A DNA stretch of 64,000 nucleotides from Siphlonurus alternatus (GCA_949825025.1 OX463778.1:37959194-38023193); one strand, 5' to 3'; positions 25,490-40,207 are shown, counted from the stretch's first letter. Numbers and translations: made by a program. The notes: a model not told the origin generated them from the sequence alone.

Positions 25490-25965
25490 CCCCTCTTTTC
25501 TTATTTTATTTCTCCCACTTTTTCACCACTCTCCAATCGTCGGTGTACCCTTAAAGAGTATTCCCCTCCCCCCACCAAGGGGTTTCTTTCTATAATGCCC
25601 CTTACCAAGCAAGATTGCGGCCAACGTCTCGTAGCCATTGGCTGCCAAGGCTGGGAGGACTCCGCCCTTTTCTCAGACTCCTCAGCTGCTTTTCCTCCCT
25701 CCGTTGTGTCGAGGAAGGGAGGGGAAAAATGATGCTTGGAGGGTTGCGAGATCGCCAGGCGCTCCCCACGGCAATCGGTCCTCAACTTTTTTTTTTTTTT
25801 TCTTTAGCTCAGACTTTTCTCTCTCCCCACAGCTTCTTTTCCCCGGTTACGTTGAGGCAAGCAAGCAGGCAGCTCCAAGAGGCTCGAGAAGAAAACGCTC
25901 ACGATCAATACAGGGACCACCCCAGCTCATTGGACGCCGCCGTCGCCTTGTGACGCAACAACTTT
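25490..25965. promoter_or_regulatory. Large pyrimidine-rich GC island, possible promoter
   Basis: This 470-bp island is C/T-rich on the plus strand. It contains two CCAAT-type boxes as ATTGG (about 25637 and 25929), a CCGCCC GC-box-like motif (about 25662) and long T runs ending in acceptor-like sequences (TTTCTTTAG, about 25806; CTCTCCCCACAG, about 25832). Frames of 94-118 codons overlap on both strands, so none is convincing as protein. A promoter with a 5' non-coding exon is the most economical reading, but there is no direct proof. Confidence 0.2.
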
Positions 25966-28540
25966 TAATGAGATGCCAAAAACAACTACCATGACCTTTA
26001 AAAAAAATCACATTTTTTTTTTTAACTTTAAGAACTTTGTGTAATTATGTAGCTTAAATATATTTTATATATACGGTATAAGTCTGAGTAAAATTACAAT
26101 TTTGTTGAAAATCTTACACAATTCCTGATTTAATTAAATTTTTATTTTGTTTATCATATTTTTCTTTCAATATTTGCACTTCAAGTACATTATCGATGAA
26201 CTTATTTTTTTTCTTTAACTCTTCTGTTTTTAAATTGAATTAGTACAATACTTTTTTCTTCACGTATGAGTGAAAAACAAACAAACAACATTTTCAACTG
26301 AGACGCAAATTTCGGTGATAATTTTGCAAGCAAATTCATCTCCCATCATCAGGTGCTTGCCTGGTTTTAATTGGCAATCTCAGACGTTAACACAATAATT
26401 CTGTGAAGAGAATTGCTTCTTACCACAAAATTGTGACAGTTAGAACATCCTTCTAAGTCTATCTATATTCATGATCTATATCATGCATGCCTTATAGGAT
26501 TTCAATATTAAAAAATAACAACTTTAAATGTAATGGCCAAAATATAAAACTTTTATTGTTTCACTGTCATCGCCTGTAGTTTATGCAACTTCTTCTACAC
26601 GTCCAAACGCATTGTATAATGTTCGAATAACAGATTTTATTTTTTACTTCTTTAAATAATTAATTAATTTATAAACAGTTTTTATGTGCAGTATACTATA
26701 CATTGCCATACAAGAATAAGATCGTTCCTTTGTTATTATAGTAAAGTTATACAGGTAAGTTATTATTACGCGTGTGACTTCATAATTTTTATATTACATA
26801 ATGTTTAAATTTTTATCACCAACCAATACCTAAATTCTCAATTTACCATTTCATTGATAAAAACTGTAAAAGTTAAGTGTCGAGACACCTGACTAATTTT
26901 CTTACAAAATTGCAGGTGGTTTTGACACGAAAGCGCCTGAAAGGTATGCAACTTGTTTTACGAGTTCTCTACACTTGATGAGTTGGTGTTAACAACTCGA
27001 TGGTTCTCATTAATTAAAAGTCGGTTCAATAACCTGCTGACAGTTCAAATATATCGATGTACTGATCTGTACAACTTGGGATAACCCAAACGTTACCATT
27101 AATTTATGATCGTTTTGATACAGGTTATACAGAATTGATGAGCTTAAAAAATATTTTAGCTTTTCTATATAGACCAGCTGTTTTTGTTCTTTATTAATAT
27201 ACTTAACATTATCTTAAAATTGAAAAAAAATATATCACATATACTTTTCAGTTGTCTGAGGGTGTGCAAATTATAACAAGAATAAAGAATGCAAGGTTAT
27301 TGGTTCATATGGCAATGAGGTATATTTAATAAAATGAGAAGAAATCATTAACAGTTAATTTATATTTTAAGTATTTTTTTAAAATTTATATATGCATTAA
27401 TTTCATTTTTAAATTTCATATAATTTCTTGACCTTTTGAGTAAAAAGGAAATGAAGTAAGTTGTTTTGGTTGTTCAATTTGCACCCCTAATGCATTGGTG
27501 TAGCACCACGACCATTAGCAGTGGTGGCTCAGTGGTGGTGGAATCCATTATTGCCAGCGTGGTTATTAATTGATAAAATTCACAATCCGATGAAAAATGA
27601 TTCAAGTAATTTCTTTCTTCTACTTTTAATACAACATTTCAAAAGAACGAAACCTTTTCTTTAACTTCAACATATTATATATTACGATGATAAATTAGTC
27701 TTACATTATGAAATATTGAATATTCTTTACAACTTTTTTTATATATTTATTTACATATTTTGTATAAAAAAGATAATAAATGAAACTAAAACATACATGA
27801 AAAATGAACGAGGAAAATATTATTTATATTAAAAAAAGAAAAACAGTATCAAAGTTATGCTTACACACTCAAAATTAGTTTGATCAAATATTAATGTTTT
27901 TATAACAACAATTTTTTATTGATATTATTCTCGTGTTTCAAATTATATTATTTACACATTCAAACTGAGGTCTGCTTCCCGCCTTAGGGATAGGCAATTT
28001 CTTTAACATCAAAATGATGTACTATTAAAATATGCAACAGGAGCAAGATGACTACAAGCCGCGAGTTAACTCTCAAATTTGAAGCTGCTGAACAAGTTGC
28101 CTAATCTCAAGGCGACATGACATGGTCACGCTTATCTAACTTGGGGACAAAGCTAAATAATTATATTATTTATATTTCCATGAGAACACCAATTTTACCA
28201 AACTCTAACACCAAACTCTTAATTCAATAGCACTCTACCTATCAATGAATATTTTCGCTATATTATCCTATCTCTTTTTTGCAATATTATTTTATTTAAA
28301 TTTTAGTAATAAATATTTTTGCTATGTTTTAAAGACTTATTTGTAAAATATAATAAAAAGGAAAGTATTTTGTAAATTTCATATCACATCCTTTTTTTAT
28401 AATTATACGATACTATCTAAGGTATTGGTGAACTACCAAGATTATCTTTTTATGTAATAAAACTCCCTTACTGTAATTCTCATTAAAATTGTCCTCCAAG
28501 TACCAAGTGTAGTTAAATTATTTTCCAGTACGTGCTCCAT
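25966..28540. other. AT-rich stretch with isolated splice-like signals
   Basis: Mostly featureless. At 26916-26943 a 28-nt segment is bounded by a good acceptor (CTGACTAAT branch-like motif, TTTTCTTACAAAATTGCAG) and a donor (AAAGGTATGC). A possible degenerate copy of the TTAA fold-back terminus (GCATTGGTGTAGCACC) is at 27492-27507. Tandem GTGGTGG runs follow it. No gene is supported. Confidence 0.3.
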
Positions 28541-28745
28541 ACGCTAATCTTCACGACTTGTTACGGAGGTGTGAGAGACGTGGTTGGTTCGGGCTGCCGC
28601 TAGTTGGCGCCACCACCGCGGCGGTCTGTGGTCATCTCCTGCGGCTCATCTCTCCTCCAGGAACACGTCTTGCGGTGGCAGACTCCCTCGCACCCCCACC
28701 GTCTTACCTCACCCCTCGTGCGCAGATATCACATTTTCATATATA
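28541..28745. promoter_or_regulatory. GC-rich island with CTCF-like motif
   Basis: TAGTTGGCGCCACC at 28601-28614 differs at one base from the insect CTCF core (AGRTGGCGCC). It is followed by CCGCGGCGG. Three plus-strand frames of 60-96 codons are open simultaneously, which points to stop-poor composition rather than a gene. An insulator or promoter island is plausible. Confidence 0.22.
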
Positions 28746-29075
28746 CGACGCTGCTCCCAATACGTTCTCGCTATATAACAATATAATATCATATTTCATT
28801 CATAATATGGGTGTGATTCCCTACACTGAGGTATATCAGAATTTGTGAATATACATAAATATGTATATATTATATGTAGGTATATATTATGTATATTTAT
28901 TGTGTAATTAATTAAACGTATTTACAGCAGGCACATTCTTAATTTGATGTGACTTAACCATGCGGTCTGACTTCGTTAAAAGCAAAAATAAGTCATAAAA
29001 ATTGCAGCAATCGTTCGATTCCTCTTCTATTTTTTTTTTGGGGGGGGGAGGGAGCGGGTGATGGATAAAATATAT

Positions 29076-30487
<1,412 letters not shown>

Positions 30488-30810
30488 AATGGACAATTTG
30501 CATGACATTTTTTTTATTGCAGAAATGGATAGAGTGTGTAAAGTTATGCTACTCTGAATTTTTTCAGATTTTTTAGAGACCGGGAACTCTTTTTAAAAAA
30601 AATATTGAAAGTCGATTTTATGACGTCACGAGGAACCTGTCCTTAAGAAAAGGATAGGCGCTAAACGCCCGTGACGTCATAAAACTGACTTTCAATAATT
30701 TTTTAAAAATAGTTCCCGCTCTCAAAAAAATCTGAAAAAATTCAGAGTAGCATAATTTGGTACCCTCTATCCATTTCTGCAATAAAAAAATGTCATGCAA
30801 ATTGTCCATT
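30488..30810 (+). mobile_element. Fold-back MITE with two CRE palindromes, copy 3
   Basis: The same architecture and 323-bp length as the elements at 11.1 and 12.3 kb: TTGCAGAAATGGATAGAG, CAGATTTTTTAGAG and TGACGTCA blocks in both arms (30621-30628 and 30672-30679), around a spacer containing AAGAAAAGGATAGG. The outermost 25 bp differs (CAATGGACAATTTGCATGAC against CAATGGAGTATTGACC), so this copy belongs to a second subfamily with an exchanged terminus. The new terminal sequence is inverted-repeated at both ends, so the change affects both arms. No clear target-site duplication was found. Confidence 0.85.
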
Positions 30811-32560
30811 GGCATTAACAATTCCCATGTTAAAATGCATTATAATTATTTTAAAGTACATCCAATTCCATGCAGTTGTATGCAATTCAGGTATTGTTTT
30901 AAATTATCATATTTATTATACTTTATAAATTGCATTTCAAAATGTTAAATGCTTCTTAATTGATTGAATAATTATGCAATTGTGTGATTTATTAATATGT
31001 ATTGTGTAACATCCCTGATATTTTTTCTATAAAAATTGCAACTTAATTTTACATGCATAAATTATTCTATACTGTTTAATCAAGGATACTATATAGTCTT
31101 TCTATTTACTATAATAGTGAAGTAAGAAGTGCCATTTTATTTATTTCCATTTTATATTTATAAAAAAAATGAAAGGTAATTTTCTTATTTTTTTATTCAA
31201 CCGTAAAACTGTAAGACTGATAAATTTATTGTACTGCATGAAAATGATATTAAATTAAATACAGAATTTATTTTTGTTTAATTTGATGATATCATATTTT
31301 ATTCTTGATAAAACTAAAGAGAAAGTTATATATTTTTTAAGCTAGACAGAGGCTCTTCATAAACTGATCCCACTGCACAGTTAGCTTCCGATTAGGGAAA
31401 GATGCTCAACTGCACCGTGGTGTCAAGATGCCATTATATACCACATACAGGCTGTGACTTGCCCTTGTCTGATTTTCTGAAGATAAATCTTTAAATTAAA
31501 AATAAATCAATTAACATTTAATATTATGTGACATGTAAATCAATTAGAAACAAAATAACATAATTATATTCACGAACAGCACTGTTAATATTTAACCTGA
31601 TATCTTCAAGTCTGGTATAGTTTTTTGTTCGCCATGTTTTTGCACTCCGAGAACAGCCTTCCAACTGAGTATGCATCAGGGGATAAAATTCCTTATGTTC
31701 AAATATGTACTTATAGTTAAAATGTAATAAGAAACGAACAAAGTATTGAGAAGTAAATATAAAAATTACAATTTTAATTAGGAAACTTATAAAGAGCTAA
31801 TACATTTTTTACTGACTTGAAATCACACGAACAAAAGCAATATAATTCAGGTAGATGTTATTAAAAAAAAAAAAAAAAACTTTTTTACTAGGTATTTTAT
31901 TAGTTTTAGTACAATGTTGATCTCATTTTTATATTCTGAGAAGAAGAACGACGCAGCATTTTTCAAGACTGACGACCTGGACAGAATGGGTACGTAATTT
32001 GGCGTGACACTTGGCACAAAAAATCTCACCTCGCTTCGGACAGCAGGACTTCGTCGTTGTATAACTTCCAAGATCGTTGGGGCGTTGTTGCTGAAACATA
32101 CGGTCGTTTTTATGTAAAGATAAGCTCTCATATAACCTGTAGGAACAAATATTGGATTTAAATTAGCTCTATGTAGTCTCCAGTATTCAAACTGAGAATT
32201 CTTATAATAATATTTTTTACTCTTTTATAAAGGTCGTTTCAGAGCATTCTCTTATCACGCGTTTACATGATATAGTTATAATATATAATTAGTTAGTTAC
32301 TTTTTTATTTTTAATTATGTCTAATTGTAATTATGTATATTGATATTATTATTATATTTATTATTATTATTAATATTATTATTATTATTTGTTTTTGCTA
32401 TTGACGTGAACTAATATTGTCTCTGTACAATCAAAAAGGTTTAAATAAATATATTATTATTATTATTGTAATTGTTAGTGCAATCAGTCCTTTTGTCATA
32501 AAGGTAAAGAATGTATTATTTTTATGCATGGTGGTGAGGTTCACTCTTACACCAAACACT
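30811..32560. other. AT-rich stretch with ATT repeats
   Basis: No gene is supported. A 94-codon minus frame at 31847-32131 has its middle in a slightly GC-richer patch (about 31945-32080), and its product is not recognised. ATT trinucleotide runs lie at about 32345-32391 and 32452-32467. An exact CAGGTAG lies at 31848-31854. Confidence 0.4.
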
Positions 32561-32599
32561 GGGGAAAAGGTAAAGGGAAAAAAATAGTAGGAAAATTGT

Positions 32600-32680
32600 A
32601 GCTAAGGTAACCATCCCAACATTTGCCTAATTCAAATGGGAAAACGTGGAAACCTTATTAAGGATGGTAAGGATGGAATT
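32600..32680 (-). mobile_element. SINE-body remnant
   Basis: AACCATCCCAACATTTGCCT followed by GGAAACC and AGGATGG-type blocks parallels the segment at about 54672-54750 (ATCCATCACAGCATTTACCT, then GGAAACC, then AGGATGG) in the same orientation and order. No tRNA-like head is visible next to it, so it is a partial copy. Insect SINE bodies with this block order are familiar to me, but the family is not assigned. Confidence 0.45.
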
Positions 32681-34650
32681 AATTTGAGGTATCCACTCCA
32701 GCGCTCTCTGAAGAAGAGTAGATCGAGGTTGTGAAACGATATATGTTTATATAATAAAAATTGAAGACAATCGTATCCTTTGTATCCTTTTCCCAGTGTA
32801 TTAATGTTATCTATTTTTTTATTATAATTTCACAACATATAAATTATTGTCCAGCAAAGATTAATTTAATAATCTTAATTATGTTGCCGGTGCAAAATAC
32901 AAGTAGAAATTTCACTTCAAGATTTCAAAAATTATGAAAGACTATAATCGAACAAAAATGAACAAAAATTATAAAAAAGTATATAGGATAAGCAAAAATT
33001 AAGTAGCAAAAATTTTATAACATTCATAAAAACTAGATTGACAAATTAAAATAATAATAATTTCTTTGTATGCTAAGGAAACCTCACGGAAAATCAGAGA
33101 TTTGAATTACATCAATGTACAACAAATATGTCTATATTCTGCATGACGTTAATAGTTACCAGTTCGTAATTTGATATTTTAACGTTCATGCATGAATATT
33201 GTAAATTAGCAGAATCCATACTATATGCTCAGTCACAAAACTTAGTAAATTCAACAAATGTGAAAACAGTATTCTAACAAGCTGCACGAGTAAAATTTTG
33301 GAATTTTTATACAATATTTTTAATAAATAAACTCTTGGTTCTTTTTTATTGTAAAATTTACATTAATTTAAATATAAATAATAAAAATTCTTATCAAATT
33401 TCATCATTTGTTTTACAACTACAACAATGCAATTTGTTTTGCGAGTGAAAAGAAACTGTAAATGAATGCATGAGTGGGCGGCTTCTTACCATACAACCTC
33501 TGGCGCTGTTATAAGCACATAGGAGGAGAAAATATAAGGAAGAAGAAGGAAACTTGTTATTGTTATAACGTAATTCCATTGTTGTGGCTCATGAAAAGGT
33601 TGGTTCATACATCACTCGCATTACAAGGAGTCACAACAATACATGTGTGTGAGATATGGGGCCGAGCAGCAAGCTTTTCCTTAGCTTTTGTATCAACTTT
33701 ATCGTCCTAACATCAGAGGAAGTTTCTTCCTTCTTCAAGACCAAACTTTTATTCTTCCGACTTGATATTTTCTTATTGTAGCCTCATCAAACAACAAAAT
33801 TGTAATAATGTATAAATATTTCATGGTATTATTTTTTTGAGAAAATTGTCTTAAATATTTCAGGTAATAATTTTAAATGAAGCTATAGTATATAGGTTGT
33901 TTAAAAAATTAAGTTTTTTATTTGAACATTTTACATCAATCATCTATAATTATTGTAGTCAAAATTTCAAAAAAACAGCTTGCCATCGAAAGGGATGGTA
34001 TCAAAATTCAATAAAGTGACCTAAAAACGCAGTAAAGGTGACAATAAAAGGAGACAAAAGATCTGACCTTAATTTTAATCGTTGACTGCAATAGATCCAT
34101 TGATTTATAAAAAAATCATATAACCAAGCTATATATAGATAGAGTTGAACTCATTATTTAGGAATTTCGTCTTAAATATATGTTTATTTACAGATTTTGT
34201 TTATTGAATTATAATTCTTATTTCAGGAGTTCAGAAGGTCCGAATTAATTCAAACTAAAATTTACGTCAAATTGACAACATTAATATTGTTATTATAATA
34301 TATGATTGTGACAATTTTAGTGACGAGACCAACGTTGATACTAATGATATGGTCAGTATCAGGCACCTGACACGCTATATATTTTATAATTGGTTAACAA
34401 ATATGTTGATATTTATTAATTTGTTTGTTTTATTGATTGCGTATATCTAAAAATAATATATAAAATTTTGCAAATTACAATTTATCAATTCACTATATTT
34501 TAAAAGTATAATAAAATCCTAGTATAATAAAATATCATCAAAGTTACCAAAAAAATTACACTAAAAATTTATATAATTCAAAATGACAGCAGTAGAACGC
34601 AGCTATAATAATATAGGCATGCTGAGGATCTTAATGTAATGTCTTGCAAT
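32681..34650. other. AT-rich non-coding stretch
   Basis: No gene is supported. Frames of 61 and 78 codons near 33394-33710 overlap on opposite strands and are not recognised. TCTGGCGCTG at about 33499 is a partial CTCF-like core. Confidence 0.4.
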
Positions 34651-34863
34651 TTATTTTTGCCTATTCCGGCTTGCGTATATGCATGTAAGCAGGCAGCAGT
34701 GGCGGGCGGGCTGTAGTAGGAGTATAGCTAACAAATGTAGCCGTGTCACCGACAATCCAGGGATTAGGCGGCCTAAGCTGTCGCGTTGCTCGCTATAATC
34801 TGCTGGAGCTAGCTTATATGAGAGAGGGGACCCGTAAGGAACGATTTTATTCGCTGTAAGCAT
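34651..34863 (-). other. Candidate small ORF or terminal exon, 70 codons
   Basis: A minus-strand frame opens with ATG at 34863, directly after an acceptor-like TTTGACTAAATCTCTATAG, and ends at a TAA that overlaps an AATAAA polyadenylation-type signal. The peptide begins MLTANKIVPYGSPLSYKLAP and has a leucine-rich hydrophobic segment (LHLLAILLLQ, about residues 42-51) followed by a cysteine-containing tail. Most of it lies in a GC-rich island (about 34660-34830). It is not recognised as any family. The start, acceptor and polyadenylation signal together make it better than most frames here, but all three motifs are common by chance. Confidence 0.18.
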
Positions 34864-37199
34864 AACTATAGAGATTTAGTCAAAGCTACAAGAAGAAGAA
34901 GAAAGAACTTATACTAGAAAAGGGGGAGAAAATATTTTTATATCTTGCATCATTACCTTAAACACAACTATAACACGTGATTAATATATTCTATATAAGT
35001 TTAGAGTTGGGATCATTGAGATATTACAATGAGAGTTTATGTTTGTGTTTATAAATTTAATAGCTTTGTAATATTTTGTACTTACTTTTGTTTTCAGTGG
35101 TGTAGTAAGGGAAAAGTCAAAAAGAGATTTTCTTTAACATTGAGTGGAGGTGGGTGTAAGAGGTGTCATATGGACCCATGCACTGCCCTATGTATTTTTA
35201 CTTATACTGTGATCCCTTCGGGGGTCTAACCTGTAAATCTCCTCCCTCTAAAGTCCTTCGCGCCATACATTGAATTTGCAAAAAAAAATATTAATTGCAT
35301 GTTTCGTGAAATTCAATGTACTATTTTTTATTATAAAATAATTAATTGCTTCATCAGTAAAAAAAAAATGTTTATGTTCTTTAGCAAAAAAAATCTCATA
35401 ATAAAGGAATCAAGGATTAAAAAATAATATAATATTAATAATTAACCTTAAAATTAATTATTTTTTGCATGATATGAAAACAGGTGTGATGTTTTATATA
35501 AAAAAAAATAATTGATGAATTAAAAAAAGACATAAGGTGCTGACTTTGCATTTCTTATTATTATATTGTGGAGTATTTTAAGTAAAGAGAGGCGACAGAC
35601 TTTTTTTTCTTATTGTCTATTGTTATAAATATATAAGATAACAATGCATTTGTTAATTGTTGCCCATGATACAGCACGATAGTCATTGTTTCCATCTTCA
35701 GCTTGTCACTGGACGCTACAATGACAAAAAAAAAAATTGACATATTCTCATAATAGTAAAAAAATATAACATTTTGGATCATATGTAAAAAAAAAATAAA
35801 TAAATTATTTGCTACCATGAAATGCTGACAGAATAATAACCATGCAATTATTGTATGAATGGCATATGAATGAAACGAATAATAATTAGTATGATGATAC
35901 CTTACTGTGTGGGCTTAGCAGGTGTGATCAAAAAGTGAAATAGTGCCTCAAGGTAACAAATTAATATAAATTTAATATATTGAATTTTGCACATGCAAAA
36001 TTATAAGAAAAACTGGGGAGGAGTTAACGAGAAATAATTTGTCTGTAGTTGCGTGAGATCATTCAATTTAAGATTTTGTAATATTAAATAATTATTTAAA
36101 AATTGTAATATTATACCAACGTTTCATAATATAACTATAATATATTGTAATTAATTAAATAAGAATGAAAAAAGAAACTGTTAACGTAATGAAAGCATCT
36201 GCAACTCTCTTAAGAGTTCTGTTCGAATGCTTTTAATTTGACCCCTAAGGCTTTTATCTTTGTTCCAAGTAAGAAAAAGAAGAAGTCACATGCTTAAAAA
36301 TAGAATCAAGATATTCTTAAGAAAGTTAGTTCAAAGTTTAATGAATGCAATATCAGAAATTGAACTTATTACACTGAAAAATTAAATTAGAATTTTAAAA
36401 TATGGCATTTAAATGAATGGAATAGTACTAATGTACGTTTTAAGTATAATTTGCTACAAAATTATATCATAAAAATGAATATATATAATAATAGGAAACT
36501 CATCTCTCTTTTTTTCTACGTTAAAATCAGATAGAAAATATTATTAGCTATTTTATATATAGTATAATTGGATTTTTTTGAGCGTGATCCTCGAAAAAAA
36601 TAATTGCGGAGATAATCATGCAGGTTTCTGATGGTATCATCGAGTTTCCTGAATCACGTGTTTTCTAAGTCAACGAAAAATATTTCAAATAGAGACAAAA
36701 TATATTAAGATGTAGGTTATGAAACTTATAAATTGCTAATCTAATTAAAGAATTGACGAAATAGATTCAGAACATTTAAACTGGAATGGTAAAAATTACA
36801 AAAATTATAATTTAATAAACTCGTAATATACAAACCAATTGATAAAACGTTTAAGATGTGATAAAATAAATTTGTGATCCAAATAGCAGATTATTTAATA
36901 CAAAATGCACCGTATTTATAGTTCATATATGTCTCTTAATGTCTTAATCATGAGCATTTCGGGCAAGACCATATTATACTTAATGGTGACTCAAATGAAC
37001 TTAAAACATGTATGATACGTTGATTTTCTATGCTACGGTACCCTCTTATAATCAAATTATGCAGCTCGAGACAGTTGGGAAGTTTTTAAATTTGGCAAAT
37101 TTGCAGCCATTTGTAGCTGCAGAAAACAACAATAATTTATAAATTACATTACGATTTTTTCTTGTAGTCGAGAGAACACTATTTTTACTATAATAAGTT
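34864..37199. other. AT-rich non-coding stretch
   Basis: No gene is supported. A C/G-moderate patch at about 35140-35270 is unremarkable. A small imperfect stem (AAGCAT, AACTCT, AGAGTT, ATGCTT) lies at about 36192-36231. Confidence 0.4.
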
Positions 37200-37480
37200 T
37201 ACTTTTTGCGTTATTTACATCACGTGACTGCTAGTGGTGACTCATAATGCAAAGAATCTCCAGTGGTGTACAATACGTTAATACCTCGGACCTGATGCAG
37301 GAAGGTAAATATAGTATTTTCTCAGTGTAATTGAAGTCTTATCGACGTGGCAGTTCTCAGTTTACGAGGCGTTATCATCAGGAGCAGCTCGCCAATAACC
37401 TTCCATCAGCCGGAGAACAAAGAACTTCTTATCGATAATCCTCGAGGGCGACGTTAACGTTCTCCAATCAAATTTACGCA
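37200..37480. promoter_or_regulatory. Candidate conserved non-coding element
   Basis: A 280-bp block of balanced, non-repetitive composition in AT-rich surroundings. It carries CACGTG (37221-37226), TGACTCA AP-1 type (37238-37244), CTTATCGA twice (37338-37345 and 37428-37435) and CCAATCA (37464-37470). No frame longer than about 25 codons follows its best acceptor-like site. The density of recognisable binding sites suggests an enhancer or promoter, by inference only. Confidence 0.22.
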
Positions 37481-39988
37481 AACTTAAGAATTAACATAAA
37501 AAAGTTTTCAGCTAGAGATATGAATAGCTATTACTGATAAAATGAAGAAGAAGGAGTCTATATAAGTAAAAACTTTGGCTTCGTATAAAAGCTGGAAGGA
37601 AATTCAATAATGATTAATTATAAATTAATCGTTTAAATATTGGAGCTTTTTTTAAAAACTAATTAAAACTTATATATAACAAAAACTAACTTTGAAAGAG
37701 GATATTTTATTCATACAGAGAGAAAAGCATTTTTGATAAGATATAAAAAAAAAATACTTGAATAAATTTATAGTCAATAATTCAAGCGATTGTATATTTA
37801 TATATATTTTTTATTAATAAAATTATTAAAAATTCAAAATTGCGTTACTTCACGTTTAAATTATTGTTGGGAAAGATATAGATTTATATAATTTTGCACC
37901 GTCACACAAATGTGAAAATTTAACAAAATTAATTAACTTCATCATTTCATTTGAATAAAATTTTTAATAAATTTATTCCTTTCCTTACATTAAAAAACTT
38001 GTTATTTCATTAAAAGCGCTACAGTGTAAATAATTTTTATTTTTACTTCACTTTTATTTTGATTGATGTGTAAGAAACAAAAAATTCATCATCATAAAAT
38101 TTATTCCCTCCTACAGCAAAAGAAATATCATTATAAAATATCATTTCATATTTAATTGCGCAAAAACATCCATTAATACGATTTGCAGTATAATATAACA
38201 AAAGTTTTAGAATATAGTAAAGATATTTTATAAAGTAAAAAAAAAACAACAACAAATTTTACAAGAAAATTTTGTCAAGAAGATGATGTGTTTGTTATTA
38301 TTTTCAAGTTGTAAAGTATTTTATATTATACTTCTTATTCCTTCATTTTCTTTGTGATGATTCTCATTTTAGTTGTTGCTGCTGGGGGGCGTTTTGTTTT
38401 GGAAAGGACTCATGGAATTACCAGCAAGTAAAGTTTTGTAAGAGAGCTATAGAAAGAAACAGAAACGAGAGAGAAGAGAACTTAACATAAGGAAATGTGT
38501 TGTAAGGCGGGCTAGGAAGTAACAACAGCAGGCAAAGTGGAAGGAGGAGCCTGCGTTCTTTAATGAGTCTAGAATAACAAAATTAGCAAAGAACAGTAGC
38601 AGCACAAGGATATATAACAAATATTTCTTCTTCTTGCGAGCAAGCAAATGTTTTTGCCCAGTAGCATCTAGAAGAGGAATTATTCTTCTCGTTGTATCAA
38701 TTCAAGTGAGGAGCCAGGGGTGAAGACGAAGCTGATGGTACTTGCTGGTTGGCTGAACTGACTTGAATAATCAGCAAATGAACAAAATTGGTCTCTTTCT
38801 TCTCTCATTATTTTCAAAAGCAAAAAAACAAACTTATTTTATTATAAGATATTGTAAAACTTTCAAACATTATATTAAATTATATAATATATACTTTTTA
38901 TATATATATAATATATGTATAAATATGTTTCTTTGTTATAATAATTAATAAACATATAAAGAAGTAAACCTGATGATAATTAAAATAAAACAAAAACTGT
39001 TTTGTTTCTATATAGAAACAAAAATAACTTTTTGTAATATTATAAAATAATAAGAAACAACATATATAGAAGCCTATATACATTCTGCTGCTACCTACTT
39101 ATTAAATAAAATAAGCGTATATTAAGGAGGAAAGGTGCTGGAAGATGAAGTAGAGAGAAGGAGTTGTTTCTCAGCAATATTAATTACATTGCACGTACAC
39201 ATACACAATCTAGCAGCAAACAAGATTAAATTGCAATAAAAAATATAGAATTTTAATTACGTTTGACTAATTATAAGACGACTATAGCAATAAACTTAGA
39301 ATTGTTTTATATTTTATGTCTCTCAAGTTATAAAAAGTAAAAAAAAAACTTTTGAAATATATAAATTAAAAAGAAAAAAAAAGCAAGATTAAATTATTTT
39401 TTTACTTGAAATTATAAATGAAAATAAATTAATTTGTAAGAAAACAAACTAACTGCAGGGTCTTAAGTGATTTTTAAGAAAGAAGTATAATAACTTAAGT
39501 AAAAATTAATAACAGAAATTTGTTTTCTTAATTAATTCAGCAATTAAATTTAATGAAATTGACTAAAAATTATAGTTCTATAATTATCATGTTTTATAAG
39601 GTATGTATAATTCAAGTACAGTATAGCTCGGAAAAGTTCAAGCGTGAGCTCGTTTAGAGCTGTAACAGATAAAGAGATTCAAATTTGGAATATGAATGTA
39701 AGAAAATCCAGACTGTCCATACCCTTTCCTTTAAAAAATTAACTCACATACCACACCCCCATAAATGACTGACGAACAGATTCATACTTGACACTTTAGT
39801 GAATGGGATATCCTTAATTTTCATGAAGCTCATTGAGGTATTGTATACGTTTTTTTTTTTTTTTTTTTGAACTTATATTCAAAATACAACTTATTATTAC
39901 GTATACTATCTAGATTATAGAGGTGTATTGAGAAAAAAATAAAATAACTAGATAAACATATATTGTTAATCACCTCCCTATTATGTAA
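37481..39988. other. AT-rich stretch
   Basis: No gene is supported. A patch at about 38370-38760 is less AT-rich (CTGCTGGGGGG near 38380) but has no convincing frame. A T homopolymer of 19 is at 39850-39868. Confidence 0.4.
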
Positions 39989-40140
39989 TAATGGGCGCGA
40001 TTCACGAAGTAGTTAGCCAGGCTTAAACCACGTTTTAAACTATACCTGTTTTACGTGTGTAGCCTTTACGCCTTGCTAAACGTGGTTAAGCTAAACGTGG
40101 ATAAAAACCTGGATAACTCTTTCATGAATCGCCCCCATTA
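39989..40140. mobile_element. MITE, about 152 bp
   Basis: The left end TAATGGGCGCGATTCACGAA pairs with the right end TTCATGAATCGCCCCCATTA, differing at two positions. Further inside, AGTTAGCCAGG pairs with CCTGGATAACT, and CCACGTTT pairs with AAACGTGG, giving arms of about 50 bp. It has no coding capacity. Flanking duplications are ambiguous because the ends themselves are AT-rich. Confidence 0.75.
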
Positions 40141-40207
40141 TTAATGGTTGGAATCAAGTATACCTAATTTGCAATAATGTAAGAAATCTGTCTGAACAAA
40201 ACAATAT

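Noticed and set aside
25501..25994. Four overlapping frames of 94-118 codons as a gene
   Set aside because: They are open on both strands and in two plus registers at once, which reflects stop-poor pyrimidine-rich DNA; no family signature is seen.
36053..36070. A bantam-like TGAGATCATT microRNA
   Set aside because: The match ends after ten bases and no hairpin surrounds it.
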